From Halomonas beimenensis (GTDB taxonomy: Bacteria; Pseudomonadota; Gammaproteobacteria; Pseudomonadales; Halomonadaceae), in NCBI RefSeq assembly GCF_002549795.1, contig NZ_CP021435.1:2790001-2854000 (forward strand): a DNA stretch of 64,000 nucleotides. The letters run 5' to 3'. A program made the translations under genes and the position numbers. This document shows, piece after piece, positions 1-7,331 of the stretch (the first letter of the stretch is position 1; each line of letters opens with the position of its first letter). The notes beneath the pieces are model-generated. The model saw nothing but the letters and a program-made list of their open reading frames with translations, did not search any database and was not told the origin of the DNA.

Positions 1-2
1 GG

Positions 3-287
3 ATCCACACCGAGCGGCTCAACACCACCGTCCCGGCGCTCGCCGACGATGACAATGCCGAGGTGCTGGCCCTGTGCCGCGACCTGGTCGGCGAGGCGCC
101 CGCCGGCGCCGTGGCCTACGCCACCGAGGCCGGCCAGTTCCAGCGGGCCGGGCTGTCCACGGTGATCTGCGGCCCGGGCAGCATCGGCCAGGCACATCAG
201 CCCGACGAGTACCTGGAGGTCACCCAGCTGGAGGCCGGCTCGGCCTTCATGCGGGCCCTGGGACGGCGCCTCGCTCGGGATGCCTGA
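3..287 (+). CDS. argE: Acetylornithine deacetylase, C-terminal end (partial)
   Basis: Only the last 94 or so residues are in the window; the gene begins to the left of base 1 and the reading frame is already open at base 3. The segment YATEAGQFQRAG and the following GPGSIGQAHQPDEY are characteristic of the C-terminal part of the catalytic domain of ArgE-type M20 metallopeptidases, including the conserved glutamate and the late histidine. ArgE removes the acetyl group from N-acetylornithine in arginine synthesis in the cytoplasm. It is followed after three bases by an amidotransferase gene on the same strand, so the two are probably co-transcribed. A related M20 deacetylase cannot be excluded from this fragment alone. 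Confidence 0.85.
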   Translation: MHTERLNTTVPALADDDNAEVLALCRDLVGEAPAGAVAYATEAGQFQRAGLSTVICGPGSIGQAHQPDEYLEVTQLEAGSAFMRALGRRLARDA

Positions 288-290
288 GCC

Positions 291-1028
291 ATGCCACGAC
301 TGCTGATCGTCAAGACCGGCGACACCTTCGCCGACGTGGCCCGCGACCACGGCGACTTCGAGGCCCTGTTCCTCGCCGCCCTGCGACCGGCGATCGAGGC
401 GCACCCCGAGCTCGTGGTCGAGGTCTTCGATGCACGCCACGACGGCGACCCGCCGGCCCTGGGCGCCGGGGACGGCCTGGTGATCACCGGCTCGCATGCC
501 ATGGTCAGCGACGCCGAGCCCTGGAGCGAGGCGCTCAGGCCCTGGCTGCGCGAGGCGCGCGAGCGCGATATCGCCATGCTCGGCGTCTGCTACGGCCACC
601 AGCTGATGGCCGCGGCCTTCGGCGGCGAGAGCGGCTATCACCCGGCGGGCCGCGAGACCGGCACCCGCGAGATCCGGCTGACCGAGGCCGGCCGTCGCGA
701 TCCCCTGCTGGGAACCTTACCGGACCGCTTTGCCGCCCAGCTGACCCATGCCCAGTCGGCGCTGGTCGCCCCCTCGGACGCCCGGGTGCTGGCCGAGAAC
801 GACCACGATCCCTACCAGGCGCTGCGCCACGGCCCGCGCCAGTGGAGCGTGCAGTTCCATCCCGAGTTCACCCCGGCGGTGATGCGCGCCTACCTGGCCC
901 ATCAGCGCGCTCCCCTGGCCGAGCAGGGCCAGGATGCCGCGGCGCTGATCGCGGCGGTGGCGCCCACCCCGGAAGCGACCGGGCTGCTGCGCCGATTCGC
1001 CCGCACCCTGGTGGCACACGGCGGCTGA
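291..1028 (+). CDS. Class I glutamine amidotransferase (GMP synthase-like)
   Basis: A 245-residue protein with the class I glutamine amidotransferase fold. The nucleophile elbow is visible as GVCYGHQ (Cys near residue 101) and the catalytic His in QFHPEF near residue 188, with the acid two residues later, so the Cys-His-Glu triad appears complete. It carries no synthetase domain, so it is a free-standing amidotransferase of the type often annotated as GMP synthase-like; the amino group acceptor is unknown. It starts three bases after the argE stop and is probably in the same transcript. ATG follows directly on the argE end without a clear separate ribosome binding site, consistent with translational coupling. 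Confidence 0.8.
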   Translation: MPRLLIVKTGDTFADVARDHGDFEALFLAALRPAIEAHPELVVEVFDARHDGDPPALGAGDGLVITGSHAMVSDAEPWSEALRPWLREARERDIAMLGVCYGHQLMAAAFGGESGYHPAGRETGTREIRLTEAGRRDPLLGTLPDRFAAQLTHAQSALVAPSDARVLAENDHDPYQALRHGPRQWSVQFHPEFTPAVMRAYLAHQRAPLAEQGQDAAALIAAVAPTPEATGLLRRFARTLVAHGG

Positions 1029-1034
1029 AGCCAG

Positions 1035-1060
1035 CCGCTCGGCTCGGCGATGCCGAGCGG
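1035..1060. terminator. Bidirectional terminator hairpin between convergent genes
   Basis: A 9-bp perfect stem (CCGCTCGGC / GCCGAGCGG) with an 8-base loop fills the 34-base gap between the amidotransferase and the convergent EamA gene. There is no clear U run on either side. The position suggests it ends transcripts from both directions. Confidence 0.55.
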
Positions 1061-1062
1061 GC

Positions 1063-2037
1063 TCATCCTCGTGCGGCTCGCTCCGCGTCGGCCGGAGCGG
1101 GGTCCGACGAGGCCCCTTCGACCAGCCGCCGGCCGTCCGGCGCGCCGGCGGCGGCCTTGCGGCGCTGGCGATGCAGGTCGCGCAGGGTGCCGGTCAGCAT
1201 GGCGACGACGATCATGCCGCCCCCGACGAAGGCCAGGACGGTCGGCACCTCGCCGACCCACCACCAGACCAGCAGGGTCCCCACCAGAGTCTCGAGCAGC
1301 ATCACCAGGCTGACCTCGGCACCGGGCAGGTAGCGCGGCCCGGTCTGGATCAGGAAATAGGCCACGGGCAGCAGGGCCCCCATCAGCGCCAGCCGCTGCA
1401 TGTCCTCCGGGGGCGGCAGCTGAGCGCCGCCCAGCAGGGCCGCCGGGATCAGCATCGCCAGGCAGCCCAGGGGCAGGATCACGGTGGTATCGACCCCACG
1501 CCGGCGCTGCCCCTTCTGGGCGCTGGCCACGGTGGTGTTGATGGCGATGGACAGCGGCACGAACAGGGCGACCGCCAGGCCCAGCAGGCTGCCGCGCCCG
1601 ACCTCCCCCGCCGCCATCAGGCTGGCCCCGCCGACGCAGACCGCGATCACGATCCAGGTCTGGCGGCGCAGCCGCTGGCCGAACACCAGCAGGCCGATCA
1701 ACGCGGCGACCAGCGGCGCCAGGTTCATCATCACCAGGACGTTACCGGCGGAGGTGAGGCGATTGCCGATGACGAAGGCCCAGGCGCTGCCGGCGAAGGC
1801 CAGCGGGCACCACCAGGCGGCCGGGCCGCAGGCCCGCACGGCCGCCGGCAGCGCGCGCCCGTAGCGGGCCAGCGCGACCAGCAGCAGCACGGCACCCAGC
1901 AGCAGGCCGCGCCAGAACATGAAGGTGGCCACGCCCACCTGGGTATCCTTGACCAGCAGGGCATCCGGCGACAGGAAGAGGACGCCGGTCATGGTGATCA
2001 GGTAGCCCCGCAGGCGAAACGGCAGTTGCTTCCACAT
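1063..2037 (-). CDS. EamA/DMT-family membrane transporter
   Basis: A 324-residue protein with about ten hydrophobic segments arranged as two EamA (DUF6) repeats, roughly residues 10-145 and 160-295, typical of drug/metabolite exporters. The N-terminus contains the segment GVLFLSPDALLVKDT and the fold is followed by a charged C-terminal tail from about residue 295. The substrate cannot be told from sequence. The family exports amino acids, metabolites or small drugs through the inner membrane. The gene converges on the amidotransferase and is transcribed in the same direction as deaD, but strong hairpins lie between them, so it probably has its own promoter in the 2038-2080 region. Confidence 0.8.
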   Translation of the reverse strand: MWKQLPFRLRGYLITMTGVLFLSPDALLVKDTQVGVATFMFWRGLLLGAVLLLVALARYGRALPAAVRACGPAAWWCPLAFAGSAWAFVIGNRLTSAGNVLVMMNLAPLVAALIGLLVFGQRLRRQTWIVIAVCVGGASLMAAGEVGRGSLLGLAVALFVPLSIAINTTVASAQKGQRRRGVDTTVILPLGCLAMLIPAALLGGAQLPPPEDMQRLALMGALLPVAYFLIQTGPRYLPGAEVSLVMLLETLVGTLLVWWWVGEVPTVLAFVGGGMIVVAMLTGTLRDLHRQRRKAAAGAPDGRRLVEGASSDPAPADAERAARG

Positions 2038-2081
2038 CCTTGTCTCCTCCCTCGGCCTACGGCATCGACGTTCGAAACGAC

Positions 2082-2112
2082 GAGCAGGCCGGGGGAGTCC
2101 CCCGGCCTGCTC
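2082..2112 (-). terminator. deaD terminator hairpin
   Basis: A 14-bp perfect inverted repeat with a 3-base loop (GAGCAGGCCGGGGG at 2082-2095 pairing with 2099-2112) lies about 60 bases beyond the deaD stop. A second GC-rich hairpin (AGGCGCC / GGCGCCT, 2131-2153) is closer to the stop. The minus-strand exit sequence has only a weak T stretch. Confidence 0.65.
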
Positions 2113-2170
2113 GGTCCTGGCGGTGTGTCAGGCGCCGCTCGGGGCGGCGCCTCTCACCTTATCGCGACAT

Positions 2171-3865
2171 TCAGGCCCGCTCGCGACGGATCGGGCCGTC
2201 GTCGTCGCGGCGACGACGCGGCGCCCGCTCGGGAGCGCGGTCCTCGCTGATCTCCAGCGGACGGCCGGCGACCCGGGCGCGGCCCATCTTGGCCAGGATG
2301 CTGGACGGCAGCCCGCTCGGCAACTCGACGACGGAGAAGGCATTGCGGATGTCGATCCGGCCGATGCGGTTGCCCTCGATGCCGCCCTCGTTGGCCAGGG
2401 CGCCGACCAGCTGGCCGGGCTTGACGCCGTCCTTGTGGCCCACGGAGACGCGGTAGCGGGTCATGCCCTCGCTGGGCCCACGCTCGCGGCGCGGCGGCTT
2501 GCCGTCACGGGGCGCACGCTCGCTGCGCTCCTTGCGGGGAGCCTGCAGGCGGCCGATGGGGGCCTCGTCGGCGCGGGCCATGGCGGCGAAGGCACAGGCC
2601 AGCTCGATGGGATCATGGCCTTCGGCGACCAGACGCTCCACCAGGGCACGCTGCTCGTCGGCGCCCTTGGTCAGGGCCGCGACCACGCGCTGGTGGAAGA
2701 CTTCGTCCCGGTGGGCGCGGATGGCGGCCTCGTCGGGCAGGGCCATCTCGCTCATCTTCTGGCCGGTGGCCTGCTCCAGCCAGCCGATCTTGCGGCCCTC
2801 GCGGTTGCCGGCGAAGGTGATCGCCACGCCGTCGCGACCGGCCCGGCCGGTACGGCCGATGCGGTGGGTGTAGGCCTCGGCGTCCTGGGGCAGGTCGTAG
2901 TTGATGACGTGGGTGATGCGCGGCACGTCCAGGCCACGGGCCGCCACGTCGGTGGCGATCAGCACGTCCACCTTGCCGCGCTTGAGGCGGGTGATGGTGC
3001 GCTCGCGCAGGCTCTGGTCCAGGTCACCGGACAGGCTGGCCACGTTGACGCCCCGGGCGGAGAGCTGCTCCATCAGGGTGGTGCAGGCGGCCCGAGTACG
3101 CACGAAGACGATGGCGGCATCCACCGGCTCGACCTCGATGATGCGTGCCAGGGCCTCGAGCTTGGCGCCGCCTTCCACGCGCACGCGGCGCTGCTCGATG
3201 TTCTCGCCGGTGGTGGTACGGGACTCGATGGCCACCTTGACCGGATCCACCAGATAGCGGTTGACGATGCGCTCGATCTCGGTGGGCAGGGTCGCGGAGA
3301 AGAACACCCGCTGGGCGTCCTGGGGAGTGTCGGCGACCACGCGCTTGACGTCGTCGATGAAGCCCATGCGCAGCATCTCGTCGGCCTCGTCGAGCACCAG
3401 GGCGGACAGGCCGTCCAGCTTGAGGCTGCCGCGATCCAGGTGATCGATGATCCGGCCGGGGGTGCCGACCACGACCTGGGCGCCCCGCTTGAGCGCCTGA
3501 AGCTGGTCGCGGTATTCCATGCCGCCACACAGCGTCGCCACTTCCAGGCCCTTGAGGTTCTGGCCGTACTTGCTGAAGGAGACCGCCACCTGCTGGGCCA
3601 GCTCGCGGGTCGGCGCCATCACCAGCACCTGGGGCGCGCGGCGCTCGAGGTCGAGGCGAGAGAGCAGCGGCAGGGCGAAGGCGGCGGTCTTGCCGGTGCC
3701 CGTCTGGGCCTGGCCCAGCATGTCGCGGCCTTCCAGCAGGGCCGGAATGGTCTGTGCCTGGATCGGCGACGGAGTCTGGTAGCCGAGGGTCTCGATGGCG
3801 GAGAGAACGGTAGGCAGCAGGGCCAGATCGCCGAAACTCGGCGAGGCGACGGAAGTCGAGGTCAT
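2171..3865 (-). CDS. deaD: DEAD-box ATP-dependent RNA helicase DeaD/CsdA
   Basis: A 564-residue RNA helicase that unwinds structured RNA, in enterobacteria chiefly during ribosome assembly and cold adaptation. All core motifs are visible: Q-motif region near residues 31-38, motif I AQTGTGKT (53-60), PTREL, motif II DEAD (159-162), SAT near 190, and motif VI HRIGRTGRAG in the second RecA domain. After the helicase core comes a basic arginine-rich linker and then a DbpA/CsdA-type RNA-binding domain, roughly 475-548 (motif RIGRIDIRNAFSVVEL), and an arginine-rich tail, matching DeaD rather than RhlE or RhlB. A long noncoding stretch precedes it, which fits the long 5' leader known for csdA mRNAs. 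Confidence 0.93.
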   Translation of the reverse strand: MTSTSVASPSFGDLALLPTVLSAIETLGYQTPSPIQAQTIPALLEGRDMLGQAQTGTGKTAAFALPLLSRLDLERRAPQVLVMAPTRELAQQVAVSFSKYGQNLKGLEVATLCGGMEYRDQLQALKRGAQVVVGTPGRIIDHLDRGSLKLDGLSALVLDEADEMLRMGFIDDVKRVVADTPQDAQRVFFSATLPTEIERIVNRYLVDPVKVAIESRTTTGENIEQRRVRVEGGAKLEALARIIEVEPVDAAIVFVRTRAACTTLMEQLSARGVNVASLSGDLDQSLRERTITRLKRGKVDVLIATDVAARGLDVPRITHVINYDLPQDAEAYTHRIGRTGRAGRDGVAITFAGNREGRKIGWLEQATGQKMSEMALPDEAAIRAHRDEVFHQRVVAALTKGADEQRALVERLVAEGHDPIELACAFAAMARADEAPIGRLQAPRKERSERAPRDGKPPRRERGPSEGMTRYRVSVGHKDGVKPGQLVGALANEGGIEGNRIGRIDIRNAFSVVELPSGLPSSILAKMGRARVAGRPLEISEDRAPERAPRRRRDDDGPIRRERA

Positions 3866-4278
3866 GAATCACACCTTGGTAGGCCGGCATCGCCGGCAAG
3901 AAACATCAGTGGGCGCCCCTGACGCGGTCACACGGTCAGGCTCCTGCACGAGGCAGGTCGTCAACATCGGAGTCGGGGACGCCGGTCGCACCTGGCATCC
4001 GGCACGCCTGCACTGGCAGGCGAAACCGTCGTGGCGACCGTCTGCGCCGAATCCGCCCGGGCGGCGAATTCTCGGTGGCGCTCCATCTTCACAGTTCGAA
4101 CGCTTGGGGCCCTGGGCCCGGCGTCTTCGCGGGCGTCGCGTTCATCGATCGTGAACGGGCGCCGAGTCATGATGGTGGGGTCAGCACATGCGAGGAGCGC
4201 GCATGCTACCATCGCCGATCCGAGCTGGCCAGCCTTTTCCATTTTCTTCCCCGCTATGGCCATGGGGCGTTACGAGGG
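3866..4278. other. Intergenic region upstream of deaD and yaiI
   Basis: About 410 bases between the divergent deaD and YaiI genes. No convincing coding frame: the candidate frames on both strands have composition unlike the neighbours and no start with a good ribosome binding site. It probably contains the deaD promoter and leader and the promoter of the YaiI gene. The stretch near 4198-4260 is less GC-rich and is a plausible plus-strand promoter area, but I could not assign -35/-10 elements with confidence. Confidence 0.4.
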
Positions 4279-4383
4279 GCGCCGGGGACAGGTCGAAGAG
4301 GGGGTCCTACGCCATGGATGGCGTCGGTAGCGCCCAGGGAGGGGTTCACAGCGCCCCCTCGAAGACCTGTCGACGGATCAGCC
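4279..4383. repeat. Dispersed palindromic repeat, copy 1
   Basis: This stretch of about 105 bases is closely repeated at 52991-53112. Both copies open with GGCGCCGGGGACAGGTCG and close with ACCTGTCGACGGATCAGCC. They share internal blocks AGAGGGGGTC, GTAGCGCCCA, GGAGGGGT, ACAGCGCCCCCTC. The ends form an inverted repeat (GACAGGTC / GACCTGTC) and the inner GAGGGGG / CCCCCTC arms also pair, so the element folds into one long imperfect hairpin. Copy 1 also holds a small inner palindrome GCCATGGATGGC. It has no coding capacity and looks like a REP/MITE-type intergenic element. It lies 42 bases upstream of the YaiI start. Confidence 0.8.
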
Positions 4384-4424
4384 CCGAGCCCCGCTCAACC
4401 CGACTACATCTTCGAGGAGCCCAC

Positions 4425-4874
4425 ATGCCGAACCTTTGGGTCGACGCCGATGCCTGCCCGCGGATCGCCCGCGAGATCATCGTGCGCGCCGCCGAGCGCA
4501 CCGCCACCCCGACCACCTTCGTGGCCAACCACCAGGTCCCCCTGCCCGCCTCCAAGTGGGTGAAGGCACTCTCGGTGAGTCACGGCTTCGACGCCGCCGA
4601 CGACGAGATCGTCGAGCGGATCCAGCCCGGCGACCTGCTGGTCACCTCGGACCTGCCGCTGGCCCTGGCCGCCATCGAGCGCGGGGCCAGCGTGATGACC
4701 AGCCGCGGCGAGGCCCTGAACGAGAGCAATATCCGCGCCCGCGTCCAGATGCGGGACTTCATGGACACCATGAGGGCCAGCGGCGAACACACCGGCGGGC
4801 CCAAGGGCTACTCGGACGTCGACCGCCGGGAGTTCGCCAACGCCCTGGACCGCTGGCTGGCAAAGAACACTTAA
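4425..4874 (+). CDS. YaiI/YqxD family protein (UPF0178, PIN-like)
   Basis: A 149-residue protein matching the UPF0178 (YaiI/YqxD) family over its full usual length. Recognisable are the N-terminal WVDADACPR, the segment VANHQVPLP, the conserved DDEIVERIQPGDLLVTSD, and the C-terminal [23 protein letters not shown]. The acidic residues resemble a PIN-like nuclease fold but no activity is established for the family. The start was chosen at MPNLWVDADACPR because this matches the family N-terminus; in-frame codons run further upstream through the palindromic repeat and are not expected to be translated. The last 130 bases of this gene are duplicated immediately downstream. Confidence 0.88.
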   Translation: MPNLWVDADACPRIAREIIVRAAERTATPTTFVANHQVPLPASKWVKALSVSHGFDAADDEIVERIQPGDLLVTSDLPLALAAIERGASVMTSRGEALNESNIRARVQMRDFMDTMRASGEHTGGPKGYSDVDRREFANALDRWLAKNT

Positions 4875-4894
4875 CCACCCCGCATCTGGATGAG

Positions 4895-5036
4895 GTCCAG
4901 ATGCGGCTGATACAGGATCGGCATGGAAACCATGAGGGCCAGCGGCGAGCACACCGGCGGGCCCAAGGGCTACTCGGACGTCGACCGCCGGGAGTTCGCC
5001 AACGCCCTGGATCGCTGGCTGGCGAAGCAGAAGTAA
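4895..5036 (+). pseudogene. Duplicated 3' end of the YaiI gene
   Basis: Bases 4895-5036 repeat 4742-4874 of the preceding gene. The match starts at GTCCAGATGCGG, is interrupted by a short unrelated stretch, then resumes at ATGGAAACCATGAGGGCC and runs to the stop codon with only a few substitutions. The copy keeps the reading frame: an ATG at 4923 would give a 37-residue peptide ending [10 protein letters not shown], compared with [10 protein letters not shown] in the full gene. It has no ribosome binding site of its own and lacks the whole N-terminal domain, so I treat it as a gene remnant or a local duplication, not a working gene. Confidence 0.85.
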
Positions 5037-5085
5037 GAGGGAAGAGGGAAGAGGGAAGAGGGAAGAGGGAAGAGGGAAGAGGGAA
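5037..5085. repeat. 7-base tandem repeat (GAGGGAA), seven copies
   Basis: Starting directly after the stop codon of the duplicated fragment, the unit GAGGGAA is repeated seven times without interruption. The strand is purely purine, so the array could form unusual structures and can change length by slippage. Similar pyrimidine tracts on the plus strand occur at 5181-5192 and 58862-58880. Confidence 0.9.
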
Positions 5086-5113
5086 GCCAGGATCGTGGTT
5101 CTTCTGCCCTCTT

Positions 5114-5213
5114 CCAGGCGCGAAGCGCCGTTCTTCCTTCTTATCGCGGCGAAGCCACGCTTCCTCTGGCGCGAAGCGCCGATCTTCCCTCTTCGAGCGG
5201 CGTAGCCGCGTCT
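5114..5213. repeat. Cluster of small hairpins alternating with CTTCC tracts
   Basis: Four short GC-rich inverted repeats stand in a row, two identical (GGCGCGAAGCGCC) and two related (GCGGCGAAGCCACGC, GCGGCGTAGCCGC), separated by pyrimidine tracts such as TTCTTCC and CTTCCCTCTTC. The cluster lies just past the stop codon of the minus-strand glutathionyl-hydroquinone reductase gene and could work as its transcription terminator or mRNA stabiliser. It looks like a locally amplified intergenic repeat. Confidence 0.65.
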
Positions 5214-6235
5214 TACAGCTTCCAGCTGCTTTCCCCCTTCTCGCGAATGCCCTTGCCCGGCAGGCGCTCGCGGTCATGGGGGCGATCCAGGCCGAGCAGC
5301 GGCCCGGCGGGAACGATGCCGTTGGGATTGATGGTCTGGTGACTCAGGTAGTAGTGGCGCTGGATATGGTCCATGTCGACCGTCTCCGCCACTCCGGGCC
5401 ACTGATAGAGCTCCCGCAGGTAGTTCGAGAGGTTCGGGTAGTCCTCGATGCGCCGCAGGTTGCACTTGAAGTGACCGTGGTAGACGGCGTCGAAGCGCAC
5501 CAGGGTGGTGAACAGCCGGATATCGGCCTCGGTCAACCATTCGCCGGCCAGGTAGCGCCATTCGTTCAGCCGCCGCTCCAGCCGGTCCAGGGCCGCGAAC
5601 AGGGCGTGAACATGCTTCTCGTAGACGTGCTGCTCGGTGGCGAAGCCGGCCTTGTAGACACCGTTGTTGACGTGGTCATAGACGTCGGCGTTGACGGCAT
5701 CGATGGTCTCGCGCAGGTCCTCGGGATAGAGATCCAGGCGATTGCCGGTGAGCTCGTCGAAGGCGGTGTTGAAGATGCGCACCAGGTCCGCCGACTCGTT
5801 GTTGACGATGCGGCCATCCCGCTTGTCCCACAGCGCCGGCACCGTGACCCGCCCCGTGTAGTGGGGATCGGTCCGGGTATAGAGCTCGCGATGGTAGTCC
5901 ACGCCGTTGATCGGGTCGCCGCTGGAGCCCTCGTCGCGGTGGTAGGTCCAGCCCTGGTCGAACATCAGCGGGCTGGTGTGGGAGACGCCGATCAGCGACT
6001 CCAGCCCCTTGAGGCGACGCATGATGAGGGCGCGGTGCGCCCAGGGGCAGGCCAGGGACACATAGAGATGGTAGCGATCGGCCTCGGCCGGCCGAGCCGG
6101 CTGGCCGTCGGGCCCTGGCGCGCCGTCGGGGGTGAGCCATTCCCGGAGCTTGGCGGATTCGCGGACGAACTCGCCGCCGTGTGACTTGGTGTCGTACCAC
6201 TGGTCTTTCCATTGTCCGTCGATCAACAGGCCCAT
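5213..6235 (-). CDS. yqjG: Glutathionyl-hydroquinone reductase (YqjG type)
   Basis: A 340-residue cytoplasmic protein of the xi-class glutathione transferase family, which reduces glutathionyl-hydroquinones back to hydroquinones using glutathione. The catalytic cysteine sits in SLACPWAHR near residue 65, and the C-terminal helical GST domain with YLAGEWLTEADIRLFTTLVRFD is present. Length agrees with the family. The ATG at 6235 (MGLLIDGQW) is chosen because GAGGAG lies six bases upstream; the in-frame TTG at 6253 is less likely. It lies downstream of and in the same direction as the LysR gene, with a 14-bp palindrome between them. In enterobacteria yqjG is likewise near the LysR gene yhaJ and a pirin gene. 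Confidence 0.9.
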   Translation of the reverse strand: MGLLIDGQWKDQWYDTKSHGGEFVRESAKLREWLTPDGAPGPDGQPARPAEADRYHLYVSLACPWAHRALIMRRLKGLESLIGVSHTSPLMFDQGWTYHRDEGSSGDPINGVDYHRELYTRTDPHYTGRVTVPALWDKRDGRIVNNESADLVRIFNTAFDELTGNRLDLYPEDLRETIDAVNADVYDHVNNGVYKAGFATEQHVYEKHVHALFAALDRLERRLNEWRYLAGEWLTEADIRLFTTLVRFDAVYHGHFKCNLRRIEDYPNLSNYLRELYQWPGVAETVDMDHIQRHYYLSHQTINPNGIVPAGPLLGLDRPHDRERLPGKGIREKGESSWKL

Positions 6236-6318
6236 TTCGAACTCCTCGCTCAATACGTCAGGTTGCCCTCCAGAATAAGCCGATCAAATCGAACAACAAG
6301 CGCACATTTTGGGCAGAA

Positions 6319-7233
6319 TCATTCGATATTCTCGAAATTTCGAGTGCCGGCACAGGCCGCGACGCTGGTACGCAGCTGCTCGGCCATGGCCCGGGTGGCC
6401 GGCCCCGCACGATCCTGATCACGATGGATGATCTGGAGAGGGATCTCGCGCACCCCCCCGGCGGTCAGGGGAAGGGGCTTGAGCCGGCCGGCCTCCAGGG
6501 CGGGACGAATGCGGGTCTCGGGGACCCAGGCGAAGCCCAGGTTGCGTTCCAGCATGCCGATGGAGGTGTCGAGGTGGCTCACCGTCCAGCGTTGCTCGGC
6601 CTTGAGCCAGCCGGAATCCAGCGACTGGCGCTGGGCGGAGTCCCGAACCACCAGTTGGCGATGCTGCTCCAGGTCGCGGAGGTCCAGCTCCCGGTCCAAC
6701 CGATGCAGGGCATGCTCCGGATGCGCCACGGCGATGAAGCGGACCGTGACCAGGGGCTCGCCGAGGAACCCCCGAGCGGACAGTCCGGAGACCAGCAGAT
6801 CGACCTGACCGTCCTCGAGCATCTCCACCCCTCCATGGAGCACCGTCTCGTGGAGCTGGACACGCACGTGGGGAAAGGCCTCGGAGAAGGCGTCCAGGGA
6901 CCTGGCCAGCGCATCCGGCGGGAAGATCTGGTCGATGGCCAGCACGATCTCGGCCTCCAGCCCCTCGGCCAGTCGCGAGGCCACATCCTCCAGGGCGTCG
7001 GCGTTTTCCAGCAGCTGCCGTGCCCGGCGCAGCAGCAGCTCGCCGGCCTCGGTGAGGCGCACCTGCCGCCCCACCGGCTCCAGCACCGCCACCCCCAACT
7101 GCTCCTCCAGCTTGTGGACCGCATGGTTCAGGGTCGAGGGGCTCTTGTGTACGGCCTCGGCGGCCCGGGAGAAACCTCCGTGTTCGACCACCGCGGCCAA
7201 CATCTGCCACTGGGCTAGCGTGACTCGAGACAT
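6319..7233 (-). CDS. LysR-family transcriptional regulator (YhaJ-like)
   Basis: A 304-residue LysR regulator. The N-terminal winged helix-turn-helix covers residues 1-60 with TLAQWQMLAAVVEHGGFSRA followed by HKSPSTLNHAVHKLEEQLG, and a substrate-binding domain covers about 90-300. The start at 7233 (MSRVTLAQWQ) is supported by GAGGAAA eight bases upstream and by family length; codons further upstream overlap the divergent promoter region. The gene is divergent from the pirin gene and upstream of yqjG. Regulator, quinone reductase and pirin together resemble the E. coli yqjG-yhaJ-yhaK neighbourhood, where YhaJ responds to aromatic/quinone compounds. The ligand here is inferred only by that analogy. 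Confidence 0.87.
   Translation of the reverse strand: MSRVTLAQWQMLAAVVEHGGFSRAAEAVHKSPSTLNHAVHKLEEQLGVAVLEPVGRQVRLTEAGELLLRRARQLLENADALEDVASRLAEGLEAEIVLAIDQIFPPDALARSLDAFSEAFPHVRVQLHETVLHGGVEMLEDGQVDLLVSGLSARGFLGEPLVTVRFIAVAHPEHALHRLDRELDLRDLEQHRQLVVRDSAQRQSLDSGWLKAEQRWTVSHLDTSIGMLERNLGFAWVPETRIRPALEAGRLKPLPLTAGGVREIPLQIIHRDQDRAGPATRAMAEQLRTSVAACAGTRNFENIE
6331..6344. promoter_or_regulatory. 14-bp palindrome upstream of yqjG
   Basis: CTCGAAATTTCGAG is a perfect palindrome. It lies inside the last codons of the LysR gene and about 96 bases upstream of the yqjG start, in the position of a LysR-type operator. A closely similar palindrome lies in front of the pirin gene. Confidence 0.5.
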
Positions 7234-7331
7234 GTTCGATTTCCTCGAATGAATAGCGCGAAATATTGCGATTAATTTTCGAAAATTTCGCCTTAGAATG
7301 CCAGTCATACGTCACCCGACAGGAGACCGCC
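7234..7331. promoter_or_regulatory. Divergent LysR/pirin promoter region with palindromes
   Basis: This AT-richer gap of 98 bases contains TTCGATTTCCTCGAA (7235-7249) and the perfect 14-bp palindrome AATTTTCGAAAATT (7274-7287), followed by TTCGCC. The TCGAAA/TTTCGA core is shared with the palindrome in front of yqjG. The arrangement fits autoregulation plus control of the divergent pirin gene by the LysR protein. The pirin ribosome binding site is CAGGAG before 7332. Confidence 0.55.

Noticed and set aside
2123..3922. Long plus-strand open frame (about 599 codons) opposite deaD
   Set aside because: Mirror of the deaD codon pattern in GC-rich DNA. The translation is low-complexity (A, G, D, H, L, Q) with no domain, while the minus strand encodes a complete helicase.
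3961..4263. 100-codon minus-strand frame upstream of deaD
   Set aside because: No ribosome site, no recognised domain, and composition unlike neighbouring genes; more likely deaD leader sequence.
5037..5213. Repeat cluster as a possible CRISPR array
   Set aside because: The units are 7 bases without spacers, and the hairpins are short and unevenly spaced; no cas genes nearby.
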